Assembly (NCBI RefSeq): GCF_030247185.1
Contig: NC_080572.1
Location: forward strand, 152,752,365 to 152,816,364
Source: Malaya genurostris
Lineage: Eukaryota > Arthropoda > Insecta > Diptera > Culicidae
Direction of reading: 5' to 3'
DNA: 64,000 bases
The notes beneath the pieces were generated by a model, which was not told the origin of the DNA, made no database searches, and worked only from the letters and a program-made list of their open reading frames with translations. Numbering within the stretch: the first letter of the stretch is position 1; every line of letters begins with the position of its first letter. Both the position numbers and the translations under genes were made by a program. This document shows, piece by piece, positions 11,749-23,417 of the stretch.

Positions 11749-12407
11749 CACAGACTAACAGACATGACAGTATGAGTAAATTCTTATAAAAATAATTTTT
11801 CGTTATGCACTAGTTCCACCTATATTGTACTGCGCGAACTATTTACTATCTGTACACCCCTTGTGTTACGTAAAAGTTTTTTTACTAGTTGGTTTCCCCT
11901 CGTTTGTCAACACCGATCAGCTGCTTGCAGGGTTGCCTGATTTCATCGAAATATTTGAAAATGAATCGTCACAATAAATTTTTGGATTACGTTGATAATA
12001 TATTCAACTTTTTCAGCGATGTTGAAAGGTAAACATTTAAGTTACATTAGTGACCAGAAGCAAGTAAATATTGTAACAAAACGGGTTCGATTTTGTATTG
12101 CGTTGTAGGATGAGAAGTAGGCACAATTCTGTATATAGTTTTGGCAATATGTAATTAATCTCTATCCTGCATGAAATTCGCATGGAGGTATACAAATCAA
12201 TACATTACAGGTAATTCTGTATGAATGGCAACTCGGTTGGTAAATGAAAAAAATAAACACAGTCTAGATGACAGACAGAATGTTTTTGATAGGGTAACGT
12301 GGTGCCATCATGACACATGTGAGTACTGTCCCAAATAAAGGAATATTCGAAATGACCGTTTATATGGTTAAAGAATCTAATTTAAGTGTCCTGTCTGTTA
12401 GTCTGTG
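11749..12407. mobile_element. non-autonomous TIR element 'A', copy 1
   Basis: Terminal inverted repeats start CACAGACTAACAGACA and end with the complement TGTCTGTTAGTCTGTG. Flanking 7-bp direct repeats are ATTCCCC (11742-11748) and ATTTCCC (12408-12414, one mismatch). A second, longer copy is at 37051-38295. No transposase frame is present. The 7-bp duplication and CA...TG termini are compatible with the P/Hoppel superfamily (inference). Confidence 0.85.
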
Positions 12408-12414
12408 ATTTCCC

Positions 12415-12932
12415 GTTACTATCTAAGAACCTGACTTATTGTCTACGGGTCGACGCCCGAGACTTACGGCTATTTACCGCGAACCGACCTATTTACCGAC
12501 GAAAAGGTCCCCGGGACCGACGCTCCCGAAATCCATGAACGGTTCGAAGGGCAGGAGGCCTGGGTCGGTCCAGTGATTCCGGTTGGAGGATAACTTCTGT
12601 TTCATTGGCGCACCGACGATCCATACCGGATCCATACTCATCTAATCCCCGTCGAAAGATCTAGACTACGCCGACGGAGAGCTCCCTGACGAAAGAGTTT
12701 CTTTCGACACCGAATCTCGTATTTTGCCACACGGGACACTTGAATGAGTGCCGAGGTCGATCCTGTGATTCCGGTTGGAGCGTGACTTCCGGTTCACTGG
12801 CGCCCCGACGACTCAACTTCGATGCTGTGGCTTCTTGAGTTCCCCGACAACGGAAACACTCCCGAACCGATGCTTGTTCGCTGATCCCTCTTTAGCGGTC
12901 GCGGCTGCCTGTTGTTCTGCACTGCAATTCCG
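12415..12932 (-). repeat. 3' untranslated region of R1-type LINE with internal duplication
   Basis: This is GC-rich DNA downstream (minus strand) of the R1 ORF2 end. Two similar segments, about 12570-12645 and 12762-12840, share GTGATTCCGGTTGGAG and CATTGGCGC/CACTGGCGC words, so the tail is partly duplicated. Confidence 0.5.
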
Positions 12933-14585
12933 CTACAAGATGCCCGCGATCAGGGAGGTCGCGATCGACAGTGTGTTCCAGTTTTCCTCGCTGTGGCACA
13001 TCCTCTGGACTAGGTTCTCTGGTGTAGTTTCTCTGCCACATACATCCAGTAGACCATTCCTTTGTGTCGCAAAGCGGGGACAGGCAAACAGGACTTGTTC
13101 TGCCGGCTCCAGCTCATTTGGGTAGGCAAAGCAAGCAGGAGATGTCGCGTGGCCGAATCTGTGGAGGTACAACCTAAAACAACCGTGACTTGAGAGGAAC
13201 TGCGTCAGGCCAAAGTTTACTCATTATTTTTACGTTTCGTCTTTGACTCATCAGTGCAGAGCAGTTCAAATTGAACTGCTTAGTGCTAAACTCGGCAGTT
13301 CAATTTGAACCGCTAAGCAGACGTAAAGTTTCTGCTATTTACAGAACACTTTTTGTTTTGCAATGAAGTGCAATGTCTTTTCTGACGTGCCGAACGAAAA
13401 CGTGTTTTCGACTATTTCTGGCCGATGCAGGTATGGTCATTTAGGGGTTAGCCAAATTTTGTGCTAGGGCACATAACCGTTTTCATTATTTTTACGTTTC
13501 GTCTTTGACTCATCAGTGCAGAGCAGTTCAAATTGAACTGCTTAGTGCTAAACTCGGCAGTTCAATTTGAACCGCTAAGCAGACGTAAAGTTTCTGCTAT
13601 TTACAGAACACTTTTTGTTTTGCAATGAAGTGCAATGTCTTTTCTGACGTGCCGAACGAAAACGTGTTTTCGACTATTTCTGGCCGATGCAGGTATGGTC
13701 ATTTAGGGGTTAGCCAAATTTTGTGCTAGGGCACATAACCGTTTTCATTATTTTTACGTTTCGTCTTTGACTCATCAGTGCAGAGCAGTTCAAATTGAAC
13801 TGCTTAGTGCTAAACTCGGCAGTTCAATTTGAATCGCTAAGCAGACGTAAAGTTTCTGCTATTTACAGAACACTTTTTGTTTTGCAATGAAGTGCAATGT
13901 CTTTTCTGACGTGCCGAACGAAAACGTGTTTTCGACTATTTCTGGCCGATGCAGGTATGGTCATTTAGGGGTTAGCCAAATTTTGTGCTAGGGCACATAA
14001 CCGTTTTCATTATTTTTACGTTTCGTCTTTGACTCATCAGTGCAGAGCAGTTCAAATTGAACTGCTTAGTGCTAAACTCGGCAGTTCTGAAAACGGTTAT
14101 GTGCCCTAGCACAAAATTTGGCTAACCCCTAAATGACCATACCTGCATCGGCCAGAAATAGTCGAAAACACGTTTTCGTTCGGCACGTCAGAAAAGACAT
14201 TGCACTTCATTGCAAAACAAAAAGTGTTCTGTAAATAGCAGAAACTTTACGTCTGCTTAGCGGTTCAAATTGAACTGCCGAGTTTAGCACTAAGCAGTTC
14301 AATTTGAACTGCTCTGCACTGATGAGTCAAAGACGAAACGTAAAAATAATGAAAACGGTTATGTGCCCTAGCACAAAATTTGGCTAACCCCTAAATGACA
14401 AAGTTTACTCGCCGTGGGGTCTGTCGATCCATCCGGAGACTTTTAGAATGAGCCGATGTGTCCACCTGCTCTTGATTGGGCTGTCCCATTTCCTTTGCCA
14501 CTCATCTAGGGAGGCTGCGTTGGCAGGCCTACGGGCGTTCCTGTCCCTCCGCATATCGTAGCACTCCGCGTCCACCTTGATGAGC
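12933..14585 (-). pseudogene. R1-clade LINE ORF2 C-terminal part, split by a satellite insertion
   Basis: On the minus strand, 14585-14403 and 13216-12933 together carry the C-terminal tail of an R1-type reverse transcriptase polyprotein. The first piece has an EWQRKW...RWTHRL-like motif. The second has YLHRFGHA, a CP-containing zinc-like segment (ACPRFATQR) and a PENLVQRMCHSE-like ending, all typical of the region following RT in R1/LOA LINEs. The reading is interrupted only by the insertion at 13223-14398, which is bordered by 12-bp copies of CAAAGTTTACTC. The RT and endonuclease are missing, so this is a 5'-truncated copy. Confidence 0.85.
13223..14398. repeat. foldback array of 262-bp monomers
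   Basis: Direct monomers start at 13223, 13485 and 13747, exactly 262 bp apart. A fourth, partial one runs 14009-14087. The array then flips: 14089-14350 is a full inverted monomer and 14351-14398 a partial one. Copies are nearly identical. Each monomer has two short palindromes (GCAGTTCAAATTGAACTGC and a sibling) that can pair with each other. The insertion is flanked by identical 12-bp direct repeats (13211-13222 and 14399-14410). No ORF is present. Confidence 0.93.
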
Positions 14586-14647
14586 AGGAATCAGAACAAA
14601 TTGGCTCAAATGGCACGTTCCCCTTGATATTTGGAGATTTGTGCCTT
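14585..14647. repeat. 63-bp dispersed repeat (second copy)
   Basis: Same sequence as 2423-2485; here it directly abuts the 5'-truncated end of the R1 fragment. Confidence 0.75.
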
Positions 14648-15339
14648 CAAAATAGGCATCACGCACGCCACCACGCACCACGTGCTCCCCAGCAATTTTG
14701 CGTTGCGTTCCACCCGGAGTGCTTTTATTTTTAAACGCAAATAACCATCCGAAAATCGTTACAATAATAAAAATTTCCCGATTTTTTTTCTAACCGCTAT
14801 ATCTCGATAACGGTAGCACATAGCAAAATATTGATTCACATCGTTTTAATTGAAAATTTGACGTTCTATCATAAAATTTAAAAATATTAAGATGGGTGGG
14901 TAATATTAGAGAATTTCCATTACAATATACATTTCCAAATATCAATGAGTTGATAGATTGTGTGAATTGTGTAAGCATGTAACTCTTTTAACTATTAGAA
15001 TTTAAAACGATGCACCTACACTAAAGTACATATTAATCACTTTTATGAAGGCGTTCGTGTTGGAGAGTGACGAGTTGAATTTGAATTCCGATGGATACCG
15101 CTGACTGACGTCATCTATTTCCAGGCTGACCTGTTATCCGTGGGTTCGATACTGATATGGTTGGTGTAGGCATCACATGGACCTTTACCATGCGATTTTG
15201 CGAAAAAATGCCAATTCAAAAATCTATATTATAATTATTCTTATATTAATAAAGACCGGAAAACTTCTTTCTTTTTATATATTATGATGCAGCTCAATCG
15301 GACACGAAATAAATTGTTTTCACATATAACTGTTTTTCT
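14648..15339. other. unassigned AT-rich DNA
   Basis: No supported gene. A GC-richer patch at 14655-14725 (CACGCACGCCACCACGCACC) precedes ordinary AT-rich sequence. Confidence 0.3.
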
Positions 15340-15740
15340 TGTCGTATAAACCAATCATTTTTGAGATCAACAAGTTAACGAATATAGAATCGTGACGCAA
15401 ATCTTCGGAAATAACTACAAAACTTAAATGATTGGGCATGTCATTAAGATTAAAATATGTCGCAAATGGATGAATAGTGGCTTGCTGTGCATTCCAATGG
15501 TAACTTTGAAATTCATCTTGCGGTACAAAAGTGTAATTTAAACAAAAATACGGGTGTGTAATGTCAGAGACATAACTGGATGTCGTGAATACGAATAAAA
15601 CTGACATGATTTCTCTACACTTTTGAATTCGAATTGATAGTTGATCGATTGTGTGAATTGCGAAACTTTCCCCCTTTTACATTACTAAAATTTTCAACGA
15701 TTTTTGACGTCGATTATCTCATTTCGGATTTGCATGTTTT
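15340..15740 (-). repeat. family C repeat fragment
   Basis: About 380 bp match 20211-20585 in the same orientation with few differences. The shared 95/101-codon minus-strand frames are a by-product of that repeat. Parts (the GTCAGAGACATAACTGGATGTCGT word) also match the large cluster at 48-52 kb. Confidence 0.8.
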
Positions 15741-15956
15741 TTTTATTTTTTTTATTTTTTTTAAAGCCCTCCGCACTTCCTCCCACCAAAAAGCTCACAA
15801 TTGGAGTTCCCTGGTCACGGACACATACATACCTCAGCTTGGAAAAGCAAAAACTATAGCAAAAGAAAAAAAACCGCGATGATGATAAACTGAGGTCATT
15901 ACTACTAACGTTATATACTAGCGAAGAGACATTTAACTATTTACACTATACTAGAG
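15741..15956. other. short unassigned stretch
   Basis: A T-rich run (15736-15763) is followed by unassigned sequence; nothing recognised. Confidence 0.3.
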
Positions 15957-17028
15957 CTTCCACACGGAACAACCAGCGATCGCAAAACAACTAAAATATT
16001 AGTTGTTTTTCTGATTTTGATTGGTTAAAATTTGGTACAACTAATCGACTGTTGTTTTAACTAATCTGTCATTATTGATTGATCGTGCTGGCAGCTTAGC
16101 AACGACACCCAACAAGTAATGAAACGTTTCAGTTGAGCAATGCCAAACACCCTGAGCGAACAATGAAACGTTTCAATGAGATGTCACTCGTGCAATTGAG
16201 CAAAGACACAATCCCAGCAAAGTTACTTGTATGCATGAAAGCAAAAAAATGTCTCAGTTGTTTCAACTAATTATTCAGTTATTTGAACTTAAAACGCCAA
16301 TTGCAATAAATATTTTTTACTGTTACCCTTTTCGGGGGGCAGCTAATCGTTCACTGCTTGAACAACGAAATTTTACCTATTTAACTGCTTATATCTTTAT
16401 CACTAAACTCACAAAGGATATGGAAATGAACCAAAAGATTACAATTCTCAAAAGGGAACTCACCAGGTCACAGGAAAGTACGAAATTTTTCCTTCACTTG
16501 CAGAATGGCTCGCTGGTAAACCTAATGCTACAGATACACTTTCAAGAAAATACAAATAGTACCACTTCACTTTAGCAGCAAATTTTTAAGCGTTAAGCGG
16601 TTTTAATAACATTGACATGAACTGTCCTAGAATACATTACTCTCAGATGAAATTAAGCATTTATACTGTAGGAATATCTATTTAACACATGGAAAACTTG
16701 TTTTACAATTAACTGTTATATTCTTCTGCATACTTTCATTTACATAACTACGTAACTAACATAAATGACGTTCATTTACCATTGAAAATTTTCAATATGA
16801 AACGCTTCTGGTGAAATGAAGAGGTTTTTTGTTCTGTCTTTTGCTGTCTTCGTTCTCCGCCAAGTGACAGCATTTGAATACAACAATTTCGGTCACCTGA
16901 ATGGTTATTTCAAAATCAACAGATATGTTAGTTAAATCAACAACATTTTAGTTGAAACAACCAGGGCGTGAAACAACAATTGCAATATTGTAATTTTGTG
17001 ATCTGCGGGTTCTCCGTGCAGTGGAATG
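15957..17028. mobile_element. ~1.07-kb MITE with imperfect TIRs
   Basis: The left end (CTTCCACACGGAACAACC...GATCGCAAAA) and the complement of the right end (ATTCCACTGCACGGAGAACC...GATCACAAAA) form an imperfect inverted repeat of about 30 bp. The interior has repeated ACAACTAA/TTAGTTG words and GAAACGTTTCA motifs (16120-16175). The 114-codon ORF at 16231-16575 has no recognisable domain. Confidence 0.5.
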
Positions 17029-17319
17029 TAGAATTACTTTTAAGGGCCCTATTTTTACCTGGAGCTGTTAGCGGAATGTATTCAACAGTTGCACTATTTA
17101 TGTACCATTTAATTGTAAGGGGCTCTTACTAATATTTCAAAGCTTACAAAAACTAACAGTAATTATTTATTAACTAACAGTAATCCATTCATTTCAACAC
17201 TTGAGCAGAAAAAAACCCTCTTGAGTAAACTGTGGTACCAGCACTTGCTCAAAAGGGCACAAAAACCTCCTCTACTTTTAAGATTGCAACATTTGAACAA
17301 AGACTCAAATTTATAAGTT

Positions 17320-17470
17320 GATAAATGTATGAATGAATGGGTACATGATGTTACGAATTAATAAATGAATTAATCAATGAATGAATGAATGAATAAAAGA
17401 GTTTATGAGTGAGGGAAGTAATGATTGAGTGAATCAGTGTATGAATGAGTGAATGAATGAATGAGTAGGA
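17320..17470. repeat. degenerate (GAAT)n microsatellite
   Basis: Many GAATGAAT/GAGTGAAT tetranucleotide repeats with interruptions over about 150 bp. The sequence around it (17029-17542) shows no gene. Confidence 0.85.
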
Positions 17471-17546
17471 TGGAAGGATGAACTGTACAAACACAAAAAC
17501 ACGATTGATACGATTACAGTATATAGTTAGCTATCTCTGTCTTTAA

Positions 17547-18654
17547 GGTAAAATGTAGCGGAATGCGAAAATCGCGTTTTTGATCAATTATTCAAAAACT
17601 AGATCGATTTTCGAAAAACCAAAAACACTTAAGTTTTTGAAATCAAATTTATCACAACTAAGTATTCTTAGAATTTTGAAATTTTGCTTTGCCGAGCCGT
17701 AATTGGTTTTTGAAATGTATAAACGGTTACTGTTCCGTTCCACGGGGATGATTTTAAAAGTGAAAAGTAGTGTTTGTAGCAGAATTTCACAAAGAATCTG
17801 AAAATGCAACTCAAAATTATAAAATATTAGCTAAAACAACCGAAATTTGAAAAAGTTTACATAAACTTTTTCGCATTTTTTTTATTGCTTGCGCGCTGCT
17901 GTTTCGTATTGAGGTGGTGTGAGAAATGCACGGTGGGCACGGTGGCATTATATCGGGAGCAAAAAAAAATGCATACATATAAAATAATGACGCGAATTTA
18001 TGCAGCATTGGGTTTTGTGTTGAAATAAAAAAGAGTTGAATACAATACAATGGGTATTGTAAGAAATCGTTTATTTTCTAAGTAACTGTCATTTATAATG
18101 CTAATAATGTCCAATACTGTTGAGTTCAATGCATTGATGTTGCTGAAGCTATAAAGCTTGGCTGTGTAATATCGTATAACAGGTATTATTTTAGATTGTA
18201 GCAATTTTTATAGCAAAACTATAACTTCATCATTGACAAGCTACTGAATGAAATGAATACAAGCCAAGCATTATCGTTCATTAACCTGTGATACAAACAA
18301 TAATAATAAACAACTCGAATAAACGTCGTCAAGCAAAGCAAGTCTTGGTATTACATTTATTGTTGAATATGACCATTTGTTTCAACAGACTTCGCAGCCA
18401 AGGAGTGGCGGAGCCGTATTGGGAAAATACTGAATCCACACCAGGAAAATGTCTGGGTTTGGAAGTCTTGGAATTACATTCCTTTTGAGAATTTTTTTAC
18501 AAGTCAATATAACGAGAGGTAAACCCACTGCGCTCAATCATTGAAAAAAGTTCTTGTTTCTATGTGTCCGTTTTTCTTGGTATGCTTTGTGCGACGGTTC
18601 GTTCAACTGAAACGGATAAAATTTTGCGCGCATTTTATGACGCTACATTTCACC
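17547..18654. mobile_element. TTAA-specific MITE, copy 1
   Basis: The ends are GGT(A/G)AAATGTAGCG and CGCTACATTTCACC, bounded by TTAA at 17543-17546 and 18655-18658. A TTAA target duplication fits piggyBac or Kolobok-type transposons. There is no transposase. It carries a unique interior segment near 18290-18480 that copy 2 lacks. Confidence 0.85.
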
Positions 18655-18658
18655 TTAA

Positions 18659-19739
18659 GGTGAAATGTAGCGGAATGCGAAAATCGCGTTTTTGATCAAT
18701 TATTCAAAAACTAGACCGATTTTCGGAAAACCAAAAACACTTAAGTTTTCGAAATCAAATTTATCATAACTAAGTATTCTTTGAATTTTGAAATTTTGCT
18801 TTGCCGAGCCGTAATTGGTTTTTGAAATGTACAAACGGTTACTGTTCCGTTCCACGGGGATGATTTTAGAACTTAAAAGTAGTGTTTGTAGCAGATTTTC
18901 ACAAAGAATCTGAAAATGCAACTCAAAATTATAAAACTTTAGCTAAAACCACCGAAATTCGAAAAAGTTTACATAAACTTTTCCGCATTTTTTTATTGCT
19001 TGCGCGCTGCTGTTTCGTATTGAGGTGGTGTGGAAATGCACGGTAGGCACGGTGGCATTATATCGTGAGCAGAAATTACATATAAAATTATGATGCGAAT
19101 TTATGCAGCATTGGGTTTTGTGTTGAAATAAAAACGAGTTGAATACAATAAAATGAATACAATTATTTTCTAAGTAACTGTCATTTATAATGCTAATAAT
19201 ATCCAATTCTGTTGAGTTCAATGCATTGATGTTGCTGAAGCAAAAAAGCCTGGCTGTGTGATATCGTATAACAGGTATTATTTTTGATTGTAGCAATTTT
19301 TATAGCAAAACTATAACTTCATCATTTACAAGCTACTGAATGAAATACAAACCAAGTATTATTGCGATACAAACAATGTGATTACCATTGAAAAACAACA
19401 GGCATATACATGGTTAGCAAGTTGGTCAATACATATACATATAACCTCATGTTAGTCATTCATAATTACTCTTGATAATTACTAGAGCTATATAGTGTAA
19501 GAGTAATCAATAACAATAACGATTGAATTAGCATATATTCAAAGTGTGAAGGATTTAAAAATCCATTACGTCCAGTCTTTTTTACAAGCCAATATAATGA
19601 GAGGTAAGCCCACTGCGCTCAATCATTGAAGAAAGTTCTTGTTTCTATGTGTCCGTTTTTCTTGGTATGCTTTGTGCGACGGTTCGTTCAACTGAAGTGG
19701 ATAAAATTTTGCGTGTATTTTATGACGCTACATTTCACC
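18659..19739. mobile_element. TTAA-specific MITE, copy 2, head-to-tail with copy 1
   Basis: Same TIRs as copy 1, sharing the TTAA at 18655-18658 with it and closed by TTAA at 19740-19743. Interiors match closely over most of the length. The parallel 73-codon minus-strand frames in the two copies are shared repeat sequence, not genes. Confidence 0.85.
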
Positions 19740-19759
19740 TTAAGTAGCGCTTTATTCTC

Positions 19760-21490
19760 ATTTTGAATTCGACCGGATTGAAGGTTTGTTTGAGCTCATC
19801 AGGAAGACTATTATATATCGATTGCATATATTTCGATATTTCATTGAAAGAAACTATCAAGATGTTGTACAGGATTCATTTCTGCCTTTCAGAAGGACCA
19901 AATTGTGGAATTTTCTACGATATTTAGCACAGTTCGGAACATTTATCTCGAACGATTTTCGCACAGCGAAAAGTGCACGAAGCAAATCAAATTATTTTGG
20001 ATTTTCACTAAACTGATGATTTCTACCTTCGATTTGCAAAGAAGTATTCTTAATAGTTCTTTAGATAACATTTAGAGCCATTAGAGCGGCTGATTTTATA
20101 CAATGTGTTCACTTTTCGTTTCTTGTTTTCTTTCTCTTCAATGCAAACCATCAGCAGCTAATGCAATCGTTCTTGCTTGCATTGAAACTAGCTAAAGAAG
20201 ACAAATAAATTCTGATCAACAAGTTAACAAATATAGAATCGTGACGCAAATCTTCGGAAATAACTACAAAACTTAAATGATTGGGTATGTCATTAAGATT
20301 AAAATATGTCGCAAATGGATGAATAGTGACTTGCTGTGCATTCCAATAGTAACTTTGAACTGCATCTTGCGGTACAAAAGTGTAATTTAAACAAAAATAC
20401 GGGTGTGTAATGTCAGAGATATAACTGGATGTCGTGAATACGAATAAAACTGACATGATTTCTTTACACTTTTGAATTCGAATTGATAGTTGATCGATGG
20501 TGTGAATTGCGAAACTTTCCCCCTTTTCATTACTAAAATTTTCAACGATTTTTGACGTCAGTTATCTCATTTCGGATTTGCATATTTCATTGAAAGAAAT
20601 TATCAAGGTGCTGTACAGGATTCATTTCTGCCTTTCAGAAGGACCAAATTGTGGAATTTTCTACGATATTTAGCACAGTTCGGAACATTTATCTCGAACG
20701 ATTTTCGCACAGCGAAAAGTGCACGAAGCAAATCAAATTATTTTGGATTTTCACTAAACTGATGATTTCTACCTTCGATTTGCAAAGAAGTAATCTTAAT
20801 AATTCTTTAGATAACATTTAGAGCCATTAGAACGGCTGATTTTATACAATGTTGTTCACTTTTCGTTTCTTGTGTTCTTTCTCTTCAAGGCAAACCATCA
20901 GCAGCTAATGCAATCGTTCTTGCTTGCATTGAAACTAGCTTTGCAAACAAACAGACACATCCGCTCGCAGTGCCAAATGATGCCAAACTGAATCAATTTT
21001 TTTGTAAGAGGCTTTTTTTACGTGATTTCGTTTGTAGCTTTTTCACAAATGGGCGGTTCCAACGGCCACACATATAGGCACTTATAGAATTTTGACGTCG
21101 ATTATCTCATTTCGGATTTGCATATTTCATTGAAAGAAACTATCAAGGTGCTGTACAGGATTCATTTCTGCCTTTTAGAAGGACCAAATTGTGGCATTTT
21201 CTACGATATTTAGCACAGTTCGGAATATTTTTCTCGAACAATTTTCGCACAGCGAAAAGTGCATGAAGCAAATCAAATTATTTTGGGTTTTCACTAAACT
21301 GATGATTTCTACCTTCGATTTGCAAAAAAGTTATCATAATAGTTCTTTATATAACATTTAGAGCCATTAGAACGGCTGATTTTATATAATGTTGTCCACT
21401 TTTCGTTTCTTGTTTTCTTTATCTCTAATGCAAACCATCAGCAGCTGATGCAATCGTTCTTGCTAGAATTGAAACTAGCTCCATACATCG
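19760..21490. repeat. three stacked family C copies
   Basis: About 390-bp blocks at about 19800-20190, 20580-20945 and 21110-21480 share TTTCATTGAAAGAAACTATC, GAAGGACCAAATTGTGG, CACAGCGAAAAGTGCA and the ending CGTTCTTGCTTGCATTGAAA-CTAGCT. Block 20211-20585 also matches 15340-15740. This is the same repeat family that builds the inverted repeat at 32-51 kb. Confidence 0.85.
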
Positions 21491-21615
21491 ATTGTTCTTG
21501 ATACCGAACGGACGTTTTATCTGATTGCGCTATCCGAGAGTCAAACCGAAATTATACTCGCGTGTTTTTTCCAAACTCGATTTGATTGTGCCGCGTCGCG
21601 TGACCGGTTTCCGTG

Positions 21616-22449
21616 ATGAGACGTGAAAACACCTTCAAAATAGACTATTCGGGTTTCCCCATCAAGCCATCTTTCGAAAAAGTGCATGGGTTTTGCCGTA
21701 CAGTGCTTGGCTTGAAGAAGGAAGATGTGATGAGACTGCAGTGCCACCGAGGTGGAGCGTGTGCTTTCGTGAAGGTTAGTAACCTAGAGTTAGCACAAAA
21801 AGTGGTCGACGAACACGACGAAAAGCATGAAGTAGAGTTAGAGGGGAAGAAGTACAAACTCCGAATAACATTGGAGAATGGAAGTGTCGAAGTGAAGGTA
21901 CATGACCTCCCCGAAGATGTAAGCGAGGAGAAAATCGTAAAATTTTTGAGCGCATTCGGTGAAGTATTAACGATTCGTGAACTGACATGGGGCGAAGGGT
22001 TTGATTTCGGGGGAATTCCACTCGGAATCTGGTCTGTTCGGATGATCGTGACACGGAACATAGACTCGTGGGTTACGATTGATGGTGAACAAGCGTACGT
22101 TGTGTACAAAGGACAGCTGCAATCCTGCCGGCACTGTAAGGAACAGTCACACACAGATATATCTTGTGTCCAAAACAAAAAACTGCTTGTTCAAAAGAGC
22201 TACGCAAACGTTGCAAGCCAAAATGTGACACGACAGCAGCCGAAAAAGCAAAATGCTATGAAATCGGTCAATAAGCGACTGGCCGTAGCTAGAAACTCGA
22301 CCTCACCTCAACTAACGTCTGAAACGTTTCCCGAACTGACTAAACCGCCTGGTACAACAACGCCTACCAGCAGCGAAGCGGTCGCAAAACGACGAATTGC
22401 CCAATACCAGCGTAGCTACAGCCGAAATGTTAAAAAAACCCTGCATTAA
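21616..22449 (+). CDS. LINE ORF1 protein (RNA-binding, zinc knuckle), 277 aa
   Basis: This is an intact reading frame for a nucleic-acid-binding ORF1 protein of a non-LTR retrotransposon. Residues about 95-170 resemble an RRM-like fold (VEVKVHDLPEDVSEEKIVKFLSAFGEVLTIREL). A single CCHC knuckle, C-x2-C-x4-H-x4-C (CRHCKEQSHTDISC), lies at about residue 175. The C-terminal third is basic and low in complexity. The start is the ATG at 21616; a GTG just precedes it. In active elements this protein coats the element RNA. No ORF2 follows: after 22450 the sequence changes to an unrelated MITE-like repeat, so the copy is a severed ORF1. The exact clade (LOA, Jockey or I) is not settled. Its unbroken frame suggests it is fairly young. 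Confidence 0.8.
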   Translation: MRRENTFKIDYSGFPIKPSFEKVHGFCRTVLGLKKEDVMRLQCHRGGACAFVKVSNLELAQKVVDEHDEKHEVELEGKKYKLRITLENGSVEVKVHDLPEDVSEEKIVKFLSAFGEVLTIRELTWGEGFDFGGIPLGIWSVRMIVTRNIDSWVTIDGEQAYVVYKGQLQSCRHCKEQSHTDISCVQNKKLLVQKSYANVASQNVTRQQPKKQNAMKSVNKRLAVARNSTSPQLTSETFPELTKPPGTTTPTSSEAVAKRRIAQYQRSYSRNVKKTLH

Positions 22450-22479
22450 GACACGAGCACAAAACAAAAGTACCAATGC

Positions 22480-23160
22480 ACAGTGGTCCGAATCCACGAT
22501 TTAGGGGGACAAAAACATTTGTGGCTTAGCCTTATACTTTAGAGCTATGATGTCTTCAGAACAAATGATCAGTGAAAGATAAGCCACATTTTGAAGCATA
22601 TGGTATTAGGGTGGTTCTTATTATTAGGGTGATCCAAAAATTATTTTCCGTATGTGTTGAGATAGAGGACTGAACCCTTCGGCAAAATTGTAGGAAAACT
22701 TATATCAAAAAACTTTGCCGAAAACACTATTGTAGTATCTCTAACGGTTTTAGTTTCACAGCTATTTTAATAGAGCAACTTAGGGTGTTCCTAAAAAAAT
22801 TAGATTTTTTGCTCTAGGTTTCTTATTTTTCACTTCTCGTTTTTGGTGTCTTTGAATATCTTTTAGAGTTTGTTGGAACCAATTTTTTGATGACTAGCGC
22901 ATTCAGGTAGCGTTATCTGAACCTAAGTTATAAGCAAAACTAGTTCAAAAACAGATCATTTTTAAACTGCTATATCTAGCATTGGAGCAAATGAAAAAAA
23001 TCTGTTGCTTTCATTTGATAGAAAATACTTTCGAGCATGTTTATAAAAAATGGCAGAGGAGATATTTTTTTAAATTTTTTAAATTGTGTTCAAACATTGG
23101 GTTTTTTCATTTATGTAAGACATTTATTAGCTATATACATATATTAAAATAAGGTATTGC
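22480..23160. repeat. MITE-like dispersed repeat, AT-rich
   Basis: The left edge reads CAGTGGTCCGAATCCACGAT. The interior has GGGTGGTTCTTATTATTAGG and GGGTGATCCAAAAATTATTT motifs that look like successive copies of a short repeat start. The right boundary is uncertain and there is no gene. Confidence 0.4.
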
Positions 23161-23417
23161 TGTCCTCTAGCGTGTTAAAACTAATTCTGGCAACCATGCC
23201 AAAGGTTATACGTTGTGAATAGATGCGGTAGCGACAAACAACTAAAGTGTATACCGTTTGCTGTAAATGTGTTTTTCCGATAACTAAATATTACTGGATG
23301 TTCGTCACGTGTTTTCGCGAACTGACCACTACCAGATCGTTCGTTTTCGATATTCGTTATAATTCTAACTAAACTGTGTAACCGCCATTTGTAAATCCAA
23401 CTGTTCTTTATTGTGAT

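Noticed and set aside
13223..14398. CRISPR-like array
   Set aside because: Units are 262 bp with no spacer-repeat pattern, the array inverts, and the context is an insect genome.
13223..14398. Identity with a known mosquito satellite piRNA locus
   Set aside because: I cannot recall or verify the published monomer sequence; only a test is suggested.
15320..20456. Similar 95- and 101-codon minus-strand frames at 15320 and 20151
   Set aside because: Shared because both lie in family C repeat copies; no domain, and other copies of the family break the frame.
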